64,000 nucleotides of DNA from Echinicola pacifica DSM 19836 (GCF_000373245.1 NZ_KB890738.1:1-64000), one strand, 5' to 3'; shown: positions 8,157 through 17,833, numbered from the stretch's first letter. The notes: generated by a model not told the origin, from the letters alone. Numbers and translations are program-made.

Positions 8157-10523
8157 TTATTTCATTAAACGGATATAGTAAATCTTTTCAATCTGGCTTC
8201 CAGGCTTAGCCTTAAAGGTAATTTTCAATTTATCTGTGTCCTGATAAGCATCAGGGAGGACGAGGTCCAGCTCCTGACTTTCTCCCTCCACGGTATCCAG
8301 CAGGATAGTATGGAATAGGGTCTCATTCAGATACAGCTCAAAAGGCTGTTTCTGTGCCTTTGCAGGGAAAGTAAGTCTCAATTTTCGCCCTTCAAGCCTG
8401 GGATTCTTTAGTTCATAGCTAAACCATGCCGAGCCACTTCGCCAGAAATAGCCATTTTCATTACCTGAGAGGGTTTTCTCTCCTTGGAAGAAATGGTCCG
8501 ACTCCGGCTGCTGCTCGCCAGTAGCGACCTGATCCACAGTTTCATGATCGAGGGCTAGCATCCACTCGTCTTTCTGGTTAAAGGAATTTCTTATTTCCGC
8601 CTCCATTCCTTTTGCCGCTAGCGGCCAATAGACCTGATATCGGGCATCATGAATGGTATAAAATGGCTTAAGGGTAAATTTCTCATCATGATCCTCTCCT
8701 TGCGAAAGTTCAAAAAACAAGGGCTCGGCGCCGGCAGAAATAAGTTGCAAGGCCTGCTCCTTCTCTGCGGTCAAGAGCGGTACTGCTGCGAGCGGTCTCA
8801 TCTTCCCAGCAGCTATATGGCCCATTCGACTGCCATCCGCCAGTAAGCCCGGCATATCGTATGTTCCCGCTTCCGCGGCAAGAACAATCGGTCCATAGAC
8901 AAATGCCCCCCAGTCCGAGCCATCGGGCAGAGTCTCCCATTTCATGGTCATGGGCATCTGCACTTCCAGCTTATCTTTATGATCCCAGATACGATCTATG
9001 CTCACATAGCTTCCCGGCTTCTGGTCCAGTGGAAGGACTTCGCCATTCAGCAGGATAGTTAACTGGCCTTCGGGCACCCAGGAAGGGTACCTCATCAGCA
9101 GATTGATTCTCTTGGACTCTTCTAGCTCAAAGTGAAAGGTGCTTTTTTCTTTCTCAGGGAAATCAGTTTCTTGTTTTAGCACTAATCCCATGTCTGCCCA
9201 GTCTAGCTCAGAGGGGATAAATAGATTGACATACAGGTCCTCCCTGGTATGCGCATAGATGAATTCACCATATTTAGCGTGATTTTCCAGACCCGAGCCG
9301 ACACAGCACCAAAATCCCTCATGGGCTTGGGAATACACCCGATAATGCTCCGGACGCATGGGAGTAAAATAGACGAAGCCACCACGCACAGGGTGTTGGC
9401 TTGACAGGATATGATTGTACAGACCCCGCTCGTAGAAATCCACATATTCGACTGAGGGCTGAGCCATGAAGAGCTGCTCCGTAAGTCGGAGCATATTATA
9501 GGTATTGCAGGTTTCTGGGCCTTGGTTTGAGGACATCATAGAGGAGAAGTCATCGATGGGGTGAAAGTGCTCCCGCACGCTATTACCACCGATGGCCACC
9601 GTCCGGTTCTCTGTAACGGTATGCCAAAAAAAGTCGGAGGCCTCATGCCAGGAGTCTATGCCCGTGGCCAGGGCTATGCGCTGAAAGCCAATCACCTTAG
9701 GAATCTGGGTATTAGCGTGCATGCTGGTCAGTAGGTCCTGATGATCCACCAGAGGCTCCAGGAGCAGCAGGTGAGACATTTTCCTGGCCAAGTCCAGGTA
9801 CTTCTCCTCCCCCGTCATGATGGCGACATCTGCAAATGTCTCATTGAGGCCTCCATGCTCACTGATCAGCAGCTCCTGTAGCTGCTCGTCTGAGAGGCTG
9901 CGGGTGAGGGCATAAAACCATTCGGTCAAGTCCACTAAAACTTCTCTGGCCTGTTCATTTCCCCCGATCAGATAGGCATCCCGCAGACCTGCAAAGATCT
10001 TATGAATATTATAAAGGGGTACCCATTTTTGGTTGAGTGAAAATCCTCCGGCATCGATTTCTCCGCGGCCTATCTGCTCCCACATGGCCATGCCACCAGG
10101 AATTCCTCCCACATAGCCATTTCCATTTTTCTGCTGCGCAAGGGCCAGGCTCTCCACCATATAATCCATCCTCCGCTTCATCTCCAGGTCACCCGTGCTA
10201 GCATACATCATGGCTAAGGCAGACAGATAATGTCCACCTATATGCCCATCCAAACCCGTATCCTCCCAGTTGCCATACCGTTCAGCAGCCCAGTCAAGGC
10301 CTGCTTCCTGCATATAAGGCGCCAGCAATCGGTCCACATCCATCTCCAGGATATACTTCCTATCCACCTCCTGGGCATTCTGAAATGGGCTAGGGTAAAG
10401 TCGTACTTGCTCCAATGAAAACAATTCCACCTGCTCATACTGTGGATAAGCCTTCTCGAGTCCTATCCCTATCAAGGAAATCGTGAGCATCAAGGATCTA
10501 TATAGAAGTGGGGAAAATGTCAT
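8157..10523 (-). CDS. GH127 beta-L-arabinofuranosidase
   Basis: This 788-residue secreted enzyme belongs to GH127 (formerly DUF1680). The family cleaves beta-L-arabinofuranosyl linkages, as in hydroxyproline-rich glycoproteins (extensin) and rhamnogalacturonan II. The unusual metal-thiolate active site is visible: E337 and C339 in ETCNTYNMLRL, and C406-C407 in FWCCVGSGLE. These correspond to the Glu and three Cys of characterised members, with one Cys the nucleophile. GLDGHIGGHYLSALA near residue 95 is another family segment. The hydrophobic N-terminus fits a signal peptide. It lies between the GH43 gene (43-bp gap) and the GH97 gene (4-bp gap). Confidence 0.93.
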   Translation of the reverse strand: MTFSPLLYRSLMLTISLIGIGLEKAYPQYEQVELFSLEQVRLYPSPFQNAQEVDRKYILEMDVDRLLAPYMQEAGLDWAAERYGNWEDTGLDGHIGGHYLSALAMMYASTGDLEMKRRMDYMVESLALAQQKNGNGYVGGIPGGMAMWEQIGRGEIDAGGFSLNQKWVPLYNIHKIFAGLRDAYLIGGNEQAREVLVDLTEWFYALTRSLSDEQLQELLISEHGGLNETFADVAIMTGEEKYLDLARKMSHLLLLEPLVDHQDLLTSMHANTQIPKVIGFQRIALATGIDSWHEASDFFWHTVTENRTVAIGGNSVREHFHPIDDFSSMMSSNQGPETCNTYNMLRLTEQLFMAQPSVEYVDFYERGLYNHILSSQHPVRGGFVYFTPMRPEHYRVYSQAHEGFWCCVGSGLENHAKYGEFIYAHTREDLYVNLFIPSELDWADMGLVLKQETDFPEKEKSTFHFELEESKRINLLMRYPSWVPEGQLTILLNGEVLPLDQKPGSYVSIDRIWDHKDKLEVQMPMTMKWETLPDGSDWGAFVYGPIVLAAEAGTYDMPGLLADGSRMGHIAAGKMRPLAAVPLLTAEKEQALQLISAGAEPLFFELSQGEDHDEKFTLKPFYTIHDARYQVYWPLAAKGMEAEIRNSFNQKDEWMLALDHETVDQVATGEQQPESDHFFQGEKTLSGNENGYFWRSGSAWFSYELKNPRLEGRKLRLTFPAKAQKQPFELYLNETLFHTILLDTVEGESQELDLVLPDAYQDTDKLKITFKAKPGSQIEKIYYIRLMK

Positions 10524-10566
10524 TTGTTTAGGTTTATGGATACTTATGATAAATCGGTATTGAACC

Positions 10567-11550
10567 TTAATACACTATAGATGGCCAGCCGGCATCATCC
10601 CATTGGATCTGCCGTGACAGGAGTTTCGGCTTCCCTCCTTCGTGAGCATCATAGCCGTGGAAGATCAGGTAATCTTTGCCTTCGAAGTGGTAGGCGGAAT
10701 TATGACCGAGCCCAAACCAATCCTCATTGCCTTCCAGCAGGAGGCTGCCTCCGCCATTGTATAAGTTATTGCCTTCTTTGTCCAGATAGGGGCCTTGAAT
10801 CTTCTCCGATCTGCCCACCATTATCTTATAGGTGCTCTCGGCTCCTCGGCAGCACAGGTCGAAAGAAATGAAAAGGTAGTAAAAGTTATTTTTCTTAAAA
10901 ATAAATGGGGCTTCCACGGCGGCATCGCCGGGTGCTCTTTCGTTGAGTTCAAAAGTTCTAGGTCTTCTGGCTATGGTAAACCAATCTTCAGGGCCATTTC
11001 TCACGGATAGCAGGTCCTCCGAAAGTCGCACCAGCTTTATCCCTCCCCAAAATGAACCAAAAGACATCCATGCGGCACCCTCCTCATCCAGGATTATATT
11101 AGGGTCGATGGCATTCCACATATCCCTTCCGGGCACGCTTTGGAGGATAATGCCATGATCGGTCCAGCCATATTCCGGGGAAGCCTGGTTCAGGGTTTTG
11201 CTGGTTGCCAGGCCTATAGCCGAGGTGTTTTTGGCGAAGGAGGATATGGAATAATATAAATAATATTGATCCTTAAAATAAAAAATATCAGGGGCCCAAA
11301 TATGATTCCCGAAGTCCGGCACCACTTCCGCTGCCCAGCGGGGAGCCTGAGCAAATACAGGTGCCTGCCTGGTCCATGATTTCATATCGGTGGACGTCCA
11401 TATTGCGATGCCTTTGCCGGTGGAGAACAGATAATACTGCTCCCCTTCCCTGGCCATTACGGGATCATGGACGGATATTTCCTGGGCCGCGGAGGAGCCT
11501 ATCATTAGCAGTAAGGAGGCGAAGAACAGTAGGGGATATTTCATGGTCAT
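10567..11550 (-). CDS. GH43 arabinan endo-1,5-alpha-L-arabinosidase
   Basis: This 327-residue five-bladed propeller enzyme should cut alpha-1,5-arabinan chains. The GH43 triad is visible: the general base Asp in VHDPVMA (D29), the middle Asp in NAIDPNIILDEEG, and the acid Glu in AAVEAPFIF. GGGSLLLEGNEDWFGLGHNS near the C-terminus matches the arabinanase group. A short signal peptide ends near SSAAQE (residue 24). The ATG two codons inside (11544) would give MKYPLLFF and is an equally good start. It is the first enzyme gene after the susC/susD/DUF3823 genes, separated from them by a 78-bp gap holding a terminator-like hairpin. Confidence 0.88.
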   Translation of the reverse strand: MTMKYPLLFFASLLLMIGSSAAQEISVHDPVMAREGEQYYLFSTGKGIAIWTSTDMKSWTRQAPVFAQAPRWAAEVVPDFGNHIWAPDIFYFKDQYYLYYSISSFAKNTSAIGLATSKTLNQASPEYGWTDHGIILQSVPGRDMWNAIDPNIILDEEGAAWMSFGSFWGGIKLVRLSEDLLSVRNGPEDWFTIARRPRTFELNERAPGDAAVEAPFIFKKNNFYYLFISFDLCCRGAESTYKIMVGRSEKIQGPYLDKEGNNLYNGGGSLLLEGNEDWFGLGHNSAYHFEGKDYLIFHGYDAHEGGKPKLLSRQIQWDDAGWPSIVY

Positions 11551-11560
11551 CAGGGCTATG

Positions 11561-11599
11561 CAAAAAGAGAAATTCAGTCACCCTTTCGGGTGACTGAAT
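11561..11599 (-). terminator. Intra-operon hairpin with T-rich tail (attenuator)
   Basis: In the gap between the DUF3823 gene and the GH43 gene, ATTCAGTCACCC (11572-11583) and GGGTGACTGAAT (11588-11599) form a perfect 12-bp stem. On the transcribed minus strand the loop is the stable tetraloop GAAA and the stem is followed by TTCTCTTTTTG. It looks like a partial terminator that would lower expression of the enzyme genes relative to susC/susD. RNA-level effect is inferred. Confidence 0.7.
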
Positions 11600-11628
11600 A
11601 GTTGGTTTATAGGAATTGATAGTTAGTA

Positions 11629-12312
11629 TTAATTGATTGCTACATTCTCCACCTGAGAATACACCAGTTCTTCCACACCGGAGGTCTTCACACCCAGCCT
11701 TACGAAAAGGTCGGTACGTCCTCTTAGGTGATTGGGGACGGTGACTTCCACTGTGGAAGGCGCACCAATGGTAATCTGCTCAGCGAAGAATCGGCCCAGG
11801 TATTCATTCCTTACGATATCTGTAAGGGAGGTCCTCCCCAGATAGAGGTCGGCAAATTCCATATTGGCCATTTGGTTGACCTGGTCCACGGTAAAGCTCG
11901 CCCGGACGATAGTATCATTTATGATGCTGTAAGTGGGCTCGTCGATGATAAAATGAGGCATTACTTCAAGGTCCATGGTGAGGTTACCATTAATATTGAC
12001 GTCTATGGAATCGGTCTGATCGAGCCAGGGGCCATTGCCACGGATAAGGGTGAGCTTATAATCACCGTCAAATAAGGTCGCCGTAAAGCTACCATCATGA
12101 GAGACATACACCGGGATTTTCTGAAAGAGATCATAGCCGTGCTGCCATAGCTCCAGCTGGACCCCCTGACTGCGCAGCCCCAGGGCCTCGCCATCATATA
12201 CTATTCTGCCGCTTAGGGTAGATTTTGGTGCTTCGAAATTGTCATATGCACAGCTGGCAACCGTCACCCCCAGCACCATCATTAGGCATATTTGAATTAT
12301 ATTACGTTTCAT
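11629..12312 (-). CDS. DUF3823 domain lipoprotein of a SusCD locus
   Basis: This 227-residue lipoprotein carries its acylated Cys in VASCAYDNF (about residue 22). The body matches DUF3823, a two-domain beta-sandwich family found almost only beside SusC/SusD pairs; GNGPWLDQTDSIDVNINGN is the family's typical segment. Members are thought to sit on the cell surface and help bind glycans, but no biochemical role is established to my knowledge. It follows susD by 13 bp, so it is co-transcribed with the uptake genes. Confidence 0.85.
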   Translation of the reverse strand: MKRNIIQICLMMVLGVTVASCAYDNFEAPKSTLSGRIVYDGEALGLRSQGVQLELWQHGYDLFQKIPVYVSHDGSFTATLFDGDYKLTLIRGNGPWLDQTDSIDVNINGNLTMDLEVMPHFIIDEPTYSIINDTIVRASFTVDQVNQMANMEFADLYLGRTSLTDIVRNEYLGRFFAEQITIGAPSTVEVTVPNHLRGRTDLFVRLGVKTSGVEELVYSQVENVAIN

Positions 12313-12325
12313 AATAGGCTTATTT

Positions 12326-14188
12326 TTAGTGGAACGGATTTCTTACAATTTTTGGATTGGCATCGATGATATTCTGGCCAATCAAGGAATAATAATTCCC
12401 CATACGGAAGAATCTAGGTGCTCTAAATCGGGGAGCCACTTCCTTGGTAAATACATACTTCCCATCACGAGGGTCTCCCGGACGAATGACTCTGTAGGGA
12501 TATAGTGCATAGGCCATGCTCTCAGGATTGTCCACACTTCCGGACCATTTGAGGTGGGCCACTCTCCAGCGTTTATAGTCCCAGACGATATGATCTTCGA
12601 AGGCCAACTCCACCCTTCTTTCATGGCGGATGGTTTCTGTGGTGAGAGTAGAGAGGCTATTCTCCCCAAATCCGGCTCTTTCTCGCAGGGTATTGATATA
12701 GCCTAATGCCTCGGCAGACTGGCCCAATTCGTGGGCAGCTTCGGCGGCATTCAGATAGATCTCCGCCAAGCGGAACCTCACCCACCATACCTCACTGAGA
12801 TTTCCCCGGGTACTGGCTCCAGGCGTATCATCCACATATTTCCTCAGATAAAATCCGGTATTACTTACCTCCTGCAGGTTTCGATGCGGGCCGGCCTCGG
12901 CTTTAAGTATCCCTCCATCAGTATAGACAGAGCCCAAATCAGGCTGCTGATCGGCAAATTCTATCCTATCATATCCTGAGCCATTCCACTGCATCACCCC
13001 GGCCTGCATGAATACCTCCTGACCTCTAAAAGGCGCACCGGGGTATATGATGGTTCCGTAAAGCCTTGCGTCTTTATTGGCGAAGATATCTTCCACATTG
13101 TCATAATAGATATAATCGGATCCATCGGCGGTGCGGGTCTTCAGCGCTCCATCGCTTCCATCCAGGTACTCATAGTCTTCCACCAAATTCAGTATCGGTG
13201 TCAAAGCGGATGAGGCGAGGTTGTCCTCACGTACGGAGCGGGCGACATTGTCATAGGTAAACCAATGACGCTTATCGGCGGAGGCCAGAAAATCCTGCGC
13301 CCATAGCACTTCTTTATTCCCCGACTTGGATACGATGGCCTCGTAAAAATTCTCCCCTAGGTTGGGGTTATTTTGATACAAGCTATAGCCTCCTTCTTGC
13401 AGGATAATTCTGGAAGCTTCTAGGCATTTGGTAAAATAGGCGTTGGCAAGCGAGGGGTCTATGCCCACTTCCTCACCAGGCAAGCTAATAGGCGAGGGCA
13501 TAAGGCTATTGTACTTGGCCAAAGAGCCTGCATATAGTGCCGCACGGCTTACCACAGCAAGGGCAATAAAGCGGTTGGCACGGGTGAGGCTGCCACCATT
13601 TCCCAAAGTGGGCATAATGGCCTCCATCTCACTGATCACAAAATCATATACTTCCTGCTCGGTATTCCGCGGGTATTGGAGGTAAGAGGGATCACCGCTG
13701 AAATCATAGATCAGCTCCTCGGTGATGATCGGTACGCCGCCCATTCTTTTGACATGGTCAAAATAAAGATAAGCGCGGATAAACCTCAGCTCACTAATAA
13801 ACTGCGTGCGCTGCTCCTCTTTGAGGCTGGAGTAATTGTTTAATTTGTCAATGGAAAGGTTGATATCTCTAATCAGCCCATAATCCCACAGTCCCCATCG
13901 GCCATAGTCATAATCCAGCAGATTATTGAGCCAGTCATTGCCGGTATATCCTGACCAGATCGCCTCATCATAGGCAGCAAAATCCAGCCATCCGGCAGTT
14001 AGGCTGGTATGAGCGGGCAGCCGATCGTAGAAATTCGACAGAACGCCTGTGATGGAATTAGGATCATTCCACACCTGATCATCCAGCAGGATATTTGGTG
14101 GCTGGCGGTCCAGCCAATCGGATTCGCAGGAGCCTAGAAATAGGCCTGCAATGACCGCCATCGCTATTATTATTTTAGATAGTTTCAT
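12326..14188 (-). CDS. SusD/RagB-type glycan-binding lipoprotein
   Basis: This 620-residue surface lipoprotein has a lipobox in GLFLGSCESDWLDRQ. It shows the SusD helical (TPR-like) fold signatures: QFISELRFIRAYLYFDHVKRMGGVPIITE in the first half, and the C-terminal AEIYLNAAEAAHELGQ and RERAGFG segments. It should bind arabinan-type oligosaccharides and act as the lid of the SusC transporter. The length is at the upper end for the family (500-600). It starts 12 bp after the susC stop codon. Specificity for arabinose glycans is inferred from the downstream enzymes. Confidence 0.93.
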   Translation of the reverse strand: MKLSKIIIAMAVIAGLFLGSCESDWLDRQPPNILLDDQVWNDPNSITGVLSNFYDRLPAHTSLTAGWLDFAAYDEAIWSGYTGNDWLNNLLDYDYGRWGLWDYGLIRDINLSIDKLNNYSSLKEEQRTQFISELRFIRAYLYFDHVKRMGGVPIITEELIYDFSGDPSYLQYPRNTEQEVYDFVISEMEAIMPTLGNGGSLTRANRFIALAVVSRAALYAGSLAKYNSLMPSPISLPGEEVGIDPSLANAYFTKCLEASRIILQEGGYSLYQNNPNLGENFYEAIVSKSGNKEVLWAQDFLASADKRHWFTYDNVARSVREDNLASSALTPILNLVEDYEYLDGSDGALKTRTADGSDYIYYDNVEDIFANKDARLYGTIIYPGAPFRGQEVFMQAGVMQWNGSGYDRIEFADQQPDLGSVYTDGGILKAEAGPHRNLQEVSNTGFYLRKYVDDTPGASTRGNLSEVWWVRFRLAEIYLNAAEAAHELGQSAEALGYINTLRERAGFGENSLSTLTTETIRHERRVELAFEDHIVWDYKRWRVAHLKWSGSVDNPESMAYALYPYRVIRPGDPRDGKYVFTKEVAPRFRAPRFFRMGNYYSLIGQNIIDANPKIVRNPFH

Positions 14189-14200
14189 TATTTCGGGGTT

Positions 14201-17200
14201 TTAAAAGGTAAGGCTAAATCCAAGATTGAACAGTCGCTGTTGTGGATACACCAGGCCATTGGCGGAGCCGATCTCTGGGTCGATCCCAAATTCCTTAGTA
14301 TTGTCAATAGAGAATAAATTGGTGCCATTGGCATAAACTCTCACATTGCCCAGGCCGTATTTTTCCAGGAATGCTTTAGGCACCTGATACCCTATTTCCA
14401 AATTGCGCAAGCGTAAGTAGCGGACATTTGTCAACCAGAAATCACTATGTCTGTAAAGGTGATCTGCACCAGCCCTGCGGATGGCGGGGTAGGTTCCTTC
14501 CACCCATTCGCTATCAGGATTGAATAGGTCCTCGCGGTGCCATCTGTCTTCCAGCATGAAATCCGGGGAATTCCCATTGTTTTGGAAAGGATATCTCAGC
14601 TCCCAGTTTCGGGTAAAGGACTGCATGGAAGCGCCTGCAAAACTGAAGTATAACTCAAAGCCCTTATAGCTGGCAGAGCCATTCAGGCCAAAGCTCATAT
14701 AGGGATTTGCTCCTTCAGCATAGCCAATAGGGCGCTCATCCATATAATTGATCAGACCGTCTTCGTTGACATCCTTATAAATGAAATCGCCCGGAAGGAC
14801 GTTTCTATTGCCATTGCCATCGATATCCACAGGATAATTTTCGATTTGGGCTTCATTTTCGAACCTTCCGATCACATTATACCCCCAGTTGATATTGGAC
14901 CAGCGGTCATCCTGCATCGCTCGGTACTCATTCCAGGAGTTACCAAATCGCGGCTTATATTTCTCCAATACTCTCAATCTGGAGATGGTGGCATTTCCAG
15001 AGATGGAATAGTTTACATTACCGGCCTTGCCATTATAGGTGATGATTCCCTCTAGTCCCCGGTGCACGTCAGACTCTAAGTTTTCCGAAGGAAGGCCATA
15101 GCCTACCTCCACGGGCAGCAGCACATCATAGCGTCCTGCAGGAATGCCGGATCTTTTTCTTTCAAATACATCCGCCTGAACAAATAGCTTACTATTAAAG
15201 AAATAAGCGTCCACGCCGATATCAATATTGGTATTAGTGATCCACGATAAATTGGTGACAGGAAGACCACGAGGATCCACTCCCGGCACAAAGGAGCCGT
15301 TCAGTACGGCACTTCCGCCAGCCGTTGGGATGAAGTCATAGCCAGCATAATAACTGAAAGGGGCCACGATAAAATCATTACTTCCTATAAATCGGTCATT
15401 GCCTGACTGACCCCAGGAGGCTCGGAGCTTAAGGTCTGAGAGCACTTTTCCTTTTATCTGCTGCATAAAAGGCTCATCACTTACCTTCCAGCCTGCGGAG
15501 ATTCCCGGGAAGAAGCCATATCGATCTTCCTCCGGAAAAAGGAAGGATCCATCATATCGGGCAATAAGCTCGACGAGGTATTTTTCCTTATAGTCATAAT
15601 TAATCTTCGCCAGATAACCATCTCTGGCTTCCTGATAGATCTCATCGATCAGCACATCCTGATCAGCAAAGGACATCAGAGGTATATAGTTGTTTGGTGG
15701 AACGGTATGGACCACCATATAATTGGAGCGTTGATCCCATCTTTCGTAGCCTACAATGGCGGAGATATTATGGTTCTCAAAGTTCCTGGCATAGTTGATC
15801 TGAAACTGACCTACACGATCGACGGTATTCCTTTTTCTTCTCTCCCGCCAAGGGTTTTGGTTGCCCATGGATTCGTTGGTATAGTAGCTATCGGAGGCTT
15901 CATCGTAACCATAAGCATCATACCTGTATTCGAAGCCATCAAAGTCAAAATTGGTGAAATTATACGAATAGGTTCCTTTCATGGACAAGCCAAAGTCGAA
16001 GTCATATTCGGCGAAGAAATTACCCTTGATGGAGCGGGTGATTTCATTTACATAGCCAGTGATCTCCTTGGTATAGGTCGCTGGGTTTACGTTGATATTA
16101 TGGACTTCCCCATTGACATATTCGGGATTGTCATTGGCGTAAGGGCGCTCTGTAGGCCACATGGTGAAGATACTCAGGAAGGGATTGAAGTAATCATCCA
16201 AGCCTGGCACACCCACCTGTTCGCGGTTTTCGATCCTGCCGCTCAGCTGAGCGCCTACCTTGAAGCCCTCCGCTAGGGTCATATCAATATTTGACTGGAA
16301 ATTGGTCCGCTCAAAGAGGTAATCATCAATGGTCGCATCCTGGCTCAGGTGGCCGAGTGAGAAATAATACTTGGTATTTTCGGATCCACCGATTGCGCTG
16401 GCATTGATGGAATACTGTGGGACATTTGGCTTGATGATAAAGTCATAATAATCAGTACTCACATAGCCTTTCTCTGTTCCCTGCTCCCACTTGGATAGCT
16501 CCTCCGGGGAGATGCCCGGGGCTCTTCCTGCATTCACATTGGCCTCCGCGCTGGCACGCACATATTGGTAGGCATTGGCTGGCTGAGGATAGCGAGTGAA
16601 GTTCTGAAAACCATAATATCCCGACAGGTTGATCTCAGCCTGCTGGTTGGTTTTCCCTTTTTTGGTCGTCACCAATACCACCCCATTGGCGGCTCTCATA
16701 CCATAGATGGCAGCAGAGGCGTCTTTTAGGATGGTGACACTTTCGATGTCATTTTGGCCCAGGTTGTTAAATTGCGCTGCATCGGAGGGAATGCCGTCAA
16801 TCACAAATAGTGGCGTGCCCATATTCCGTATCTGGATGGAGGTGCTTGACCCTGGACGGGCATCTGTCTGGCGGGCGGTGATCCCTTGGATCTTGCCTAC
16901 CAATGCCTCAGAAGTGGTCACCGAGGGAGTCCTGATCAGGTCTTTGGCATCCACTTCCCCTACAGCGCCGGTGATCGTCCCTTTCTTCTGGACACCGTAA
17001 CCTACCACCACGACCTCTCCCAAATCACTGAGATTTTCGGCGAGGTTTATGGTGATATTGGTTTGATTGCCTACGGCAATTTCCTGGGATTTATATCCCA
17101 GAAATGAAATCACTAATACTGACTGGGAAGAAGGGACATCCATGGTAAACTTACCTTCCAGGTCGGTGGCGGCACCGATGGTGGTCCCTTTGACCAGGAT

Positions 17201-17398
17201 GGACACTCCCGGAATGGGCGTGCCTTCTTCATCGAGTACTAGGCCTGACACGGTGATATCAGCAAGGCTGATCGTGGAGCTCAAGGAAGAAAGTAAGTGA
17301 GGATTGGGGGCTGCCCCCAAGGGCGGAGAGTGCTGAAACAATACTGCTCCAAGCAAAGCAAGTGCGCTAAAGCGCCTTAGTAAATTATCATAATTCAT
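14201..17398 (-). CDS. SusC/RagA TonB-dependent outer-membrane transporter
   Basis: This 1065-residue protein imports oligosaccharides across the outer membrane using TonB energy. After an N-terminal export signal there is a carboxypeptidase-regulatory-like domain (about residues 50-130, ITVSGLVLDEEGTPIPGVSI). The SusC motif LGEVVVVGYG, the plug (IRNMGTPLFVIDGIPS and ILKDASAAIYGMRAANGVV) and a long barrel follow, ending in the aromatic residue typical of outer-membrane barrels (GFSLTF). It is the first gene of the arabinan locus. Its upstream region contains a 10-bp inverted repeat at 17549-17577 and a possible -7 element at 17665-17672. No sensor gene (hybrid two-component or ECF/anti-sigma) lies next to it. 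Confidence 0.94.
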   Translation of the reverse strand: MNYDNLLRRFSALALLGAVLFQHSPPLGAAPNPHLLSSLSSTISLADITVSGLVLDEEGTPIPGVSILVKGTTIGAATDLEGKFTMDVPSSQSVLVISFLGYKSQEIAVGNQTNITINLAENLSDLGEVVVVGYGVQKKGTITGAVGEVDAKDLIRTPSVTTSEALVGKIQGITARQTDARPGSSTSIQIRNMGTPLFVIDGIPSDAAQFNNLGQNDIESVTILKDASAAIYGMRAANGVVLVTTKKGKTNQQAEINLSGYYGFQNFTRYPQPANAYQYVRASAEANVNAGRAPGISPEELSKWEQGTEKGYVSTDYYDFIIKPNVPQYSINASAIGGSENTKYYFSLGHLSQDATIDDYLFERTNFQSNIDMTLAEGFKVGAQLSGRIENREQVGVPGLDDYFNPFLSIFTMWPTERPYANDNPEYVNGEVHNINVNPATYTKEITGYVNEITRSIKGNFFAEYDFDFGLSMKGTYSYNFTNFDFDGFEYRYDAYGYDEASDSYYTNESMGNQNPWRERRKRNTVDRVGQFQINYARNFENHNISAIVGYERWDQRSNYMVVHTVPPNNYIPLMSFADQDVLIDEIYQEARDGYLAKINYDYKEKYLVELIARYDGSFLFPEEDRYGFFPGISAGWKVSDEPFMQQIKGKVLSDLKLRASWGQSGNDRFIGSNDFIVAPFSYYAGYDFIPTAGGSAVLNGSFVPGVDPRGLPVTNLSWITNTNIDIGVDAYFFNSKLFVQADVFERKRSGIPAGRYDVLLPVEVGYGLPSENLESDVHRGLEGIITYNGKAGNVNYSISGNATISRLRVLEKYKPRFGNSWNEYRAMQDDRWSNINWGYNVIGRFENEAQIENYPVDIDGNGNRNVLPGDFIYKDVNEDGLINYMDERPIGYAEGANPYMSFGLNGSASYKGFELYFSFAGASMQSFTRNWELRYPFQNNGNSPDFMLEDRWHREDLFNPDSEWVEGTYPAIRRAGADHLYRHSDFWLTNVRYLRLRNLEIGYQVPKAFLEKYGLGNVRVYANGTNLFSIDNTKEFGIDPEIGSANGLVYPQQRLFNLGFSLTF

Positions 17399-17548
17399 AT
17401 AAATGGGGTTTATTGTAAATTTTATTGGTAAATAATACTTACACTTACCTGCCAGATGGCAAGACCAATCGCTACCAAAACCTGCCTTAAGATTCCAGCT
17501 TAGTTCTATTCATTGTTGGGTAAATCCGCAAACTGTGAGGCATCTTAT

Positions 17549-17577
17549 TTAATAAGTGTAATAAAGCCACTTATTAA
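17549..17577. promoter_or_regulatory. Inverted repeat upstream of susC
   Basis: TTAATAAGTG (17549-17558) and CACTTATTAA (17568-17577) form a perfect 10-bp inverted repeat with a 9-nt spacer, about 150 bp before the susC start. It could be an operator or an RNA hairpin in the leader. A weak candidate -7 element, TACTTTTG on the minus strand (17665-17672), lies further upstream and would put the repeat inside the transcript. No good -33 TTG accompanies it. Confidence 0.4.
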
Positions 17578-17833
17578 TATTTTCGAATATTAGGGAATAA
17601 AATTCTTTTATACAAAAATTAAATGTTTTTTCTACACTAATAATTTACAGAAAAGCATTTTGAACAAAAGTATAAAAGAAAAAGCCCTTCTACGCTTATT
17701 ATAAGCCCGCCACCATACTGCTCCGTTACTATGATTGTGCGATTATTTATCATCTGAGGTTCTGCCCTTTCAGGGCCAAAATCATCCTTACCATGGGCCT
17801 GGGATAAGGACTATCTATAGTGAAATAAAATTG

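Noticed and set aside
15707-16276. Long antisense open frame inside the first susC gene
   Set aside because: It is a by-product of codon use in the susC barrel; no start signal or recognisable domain.
17760-17815. GCCCT...AGGGC palindromic segment like dispersed palindromic repeats of Bacteroidota
   Set aside because: Only one short, imperfect copy is seen in the window, so a repeat family cannot be supported.
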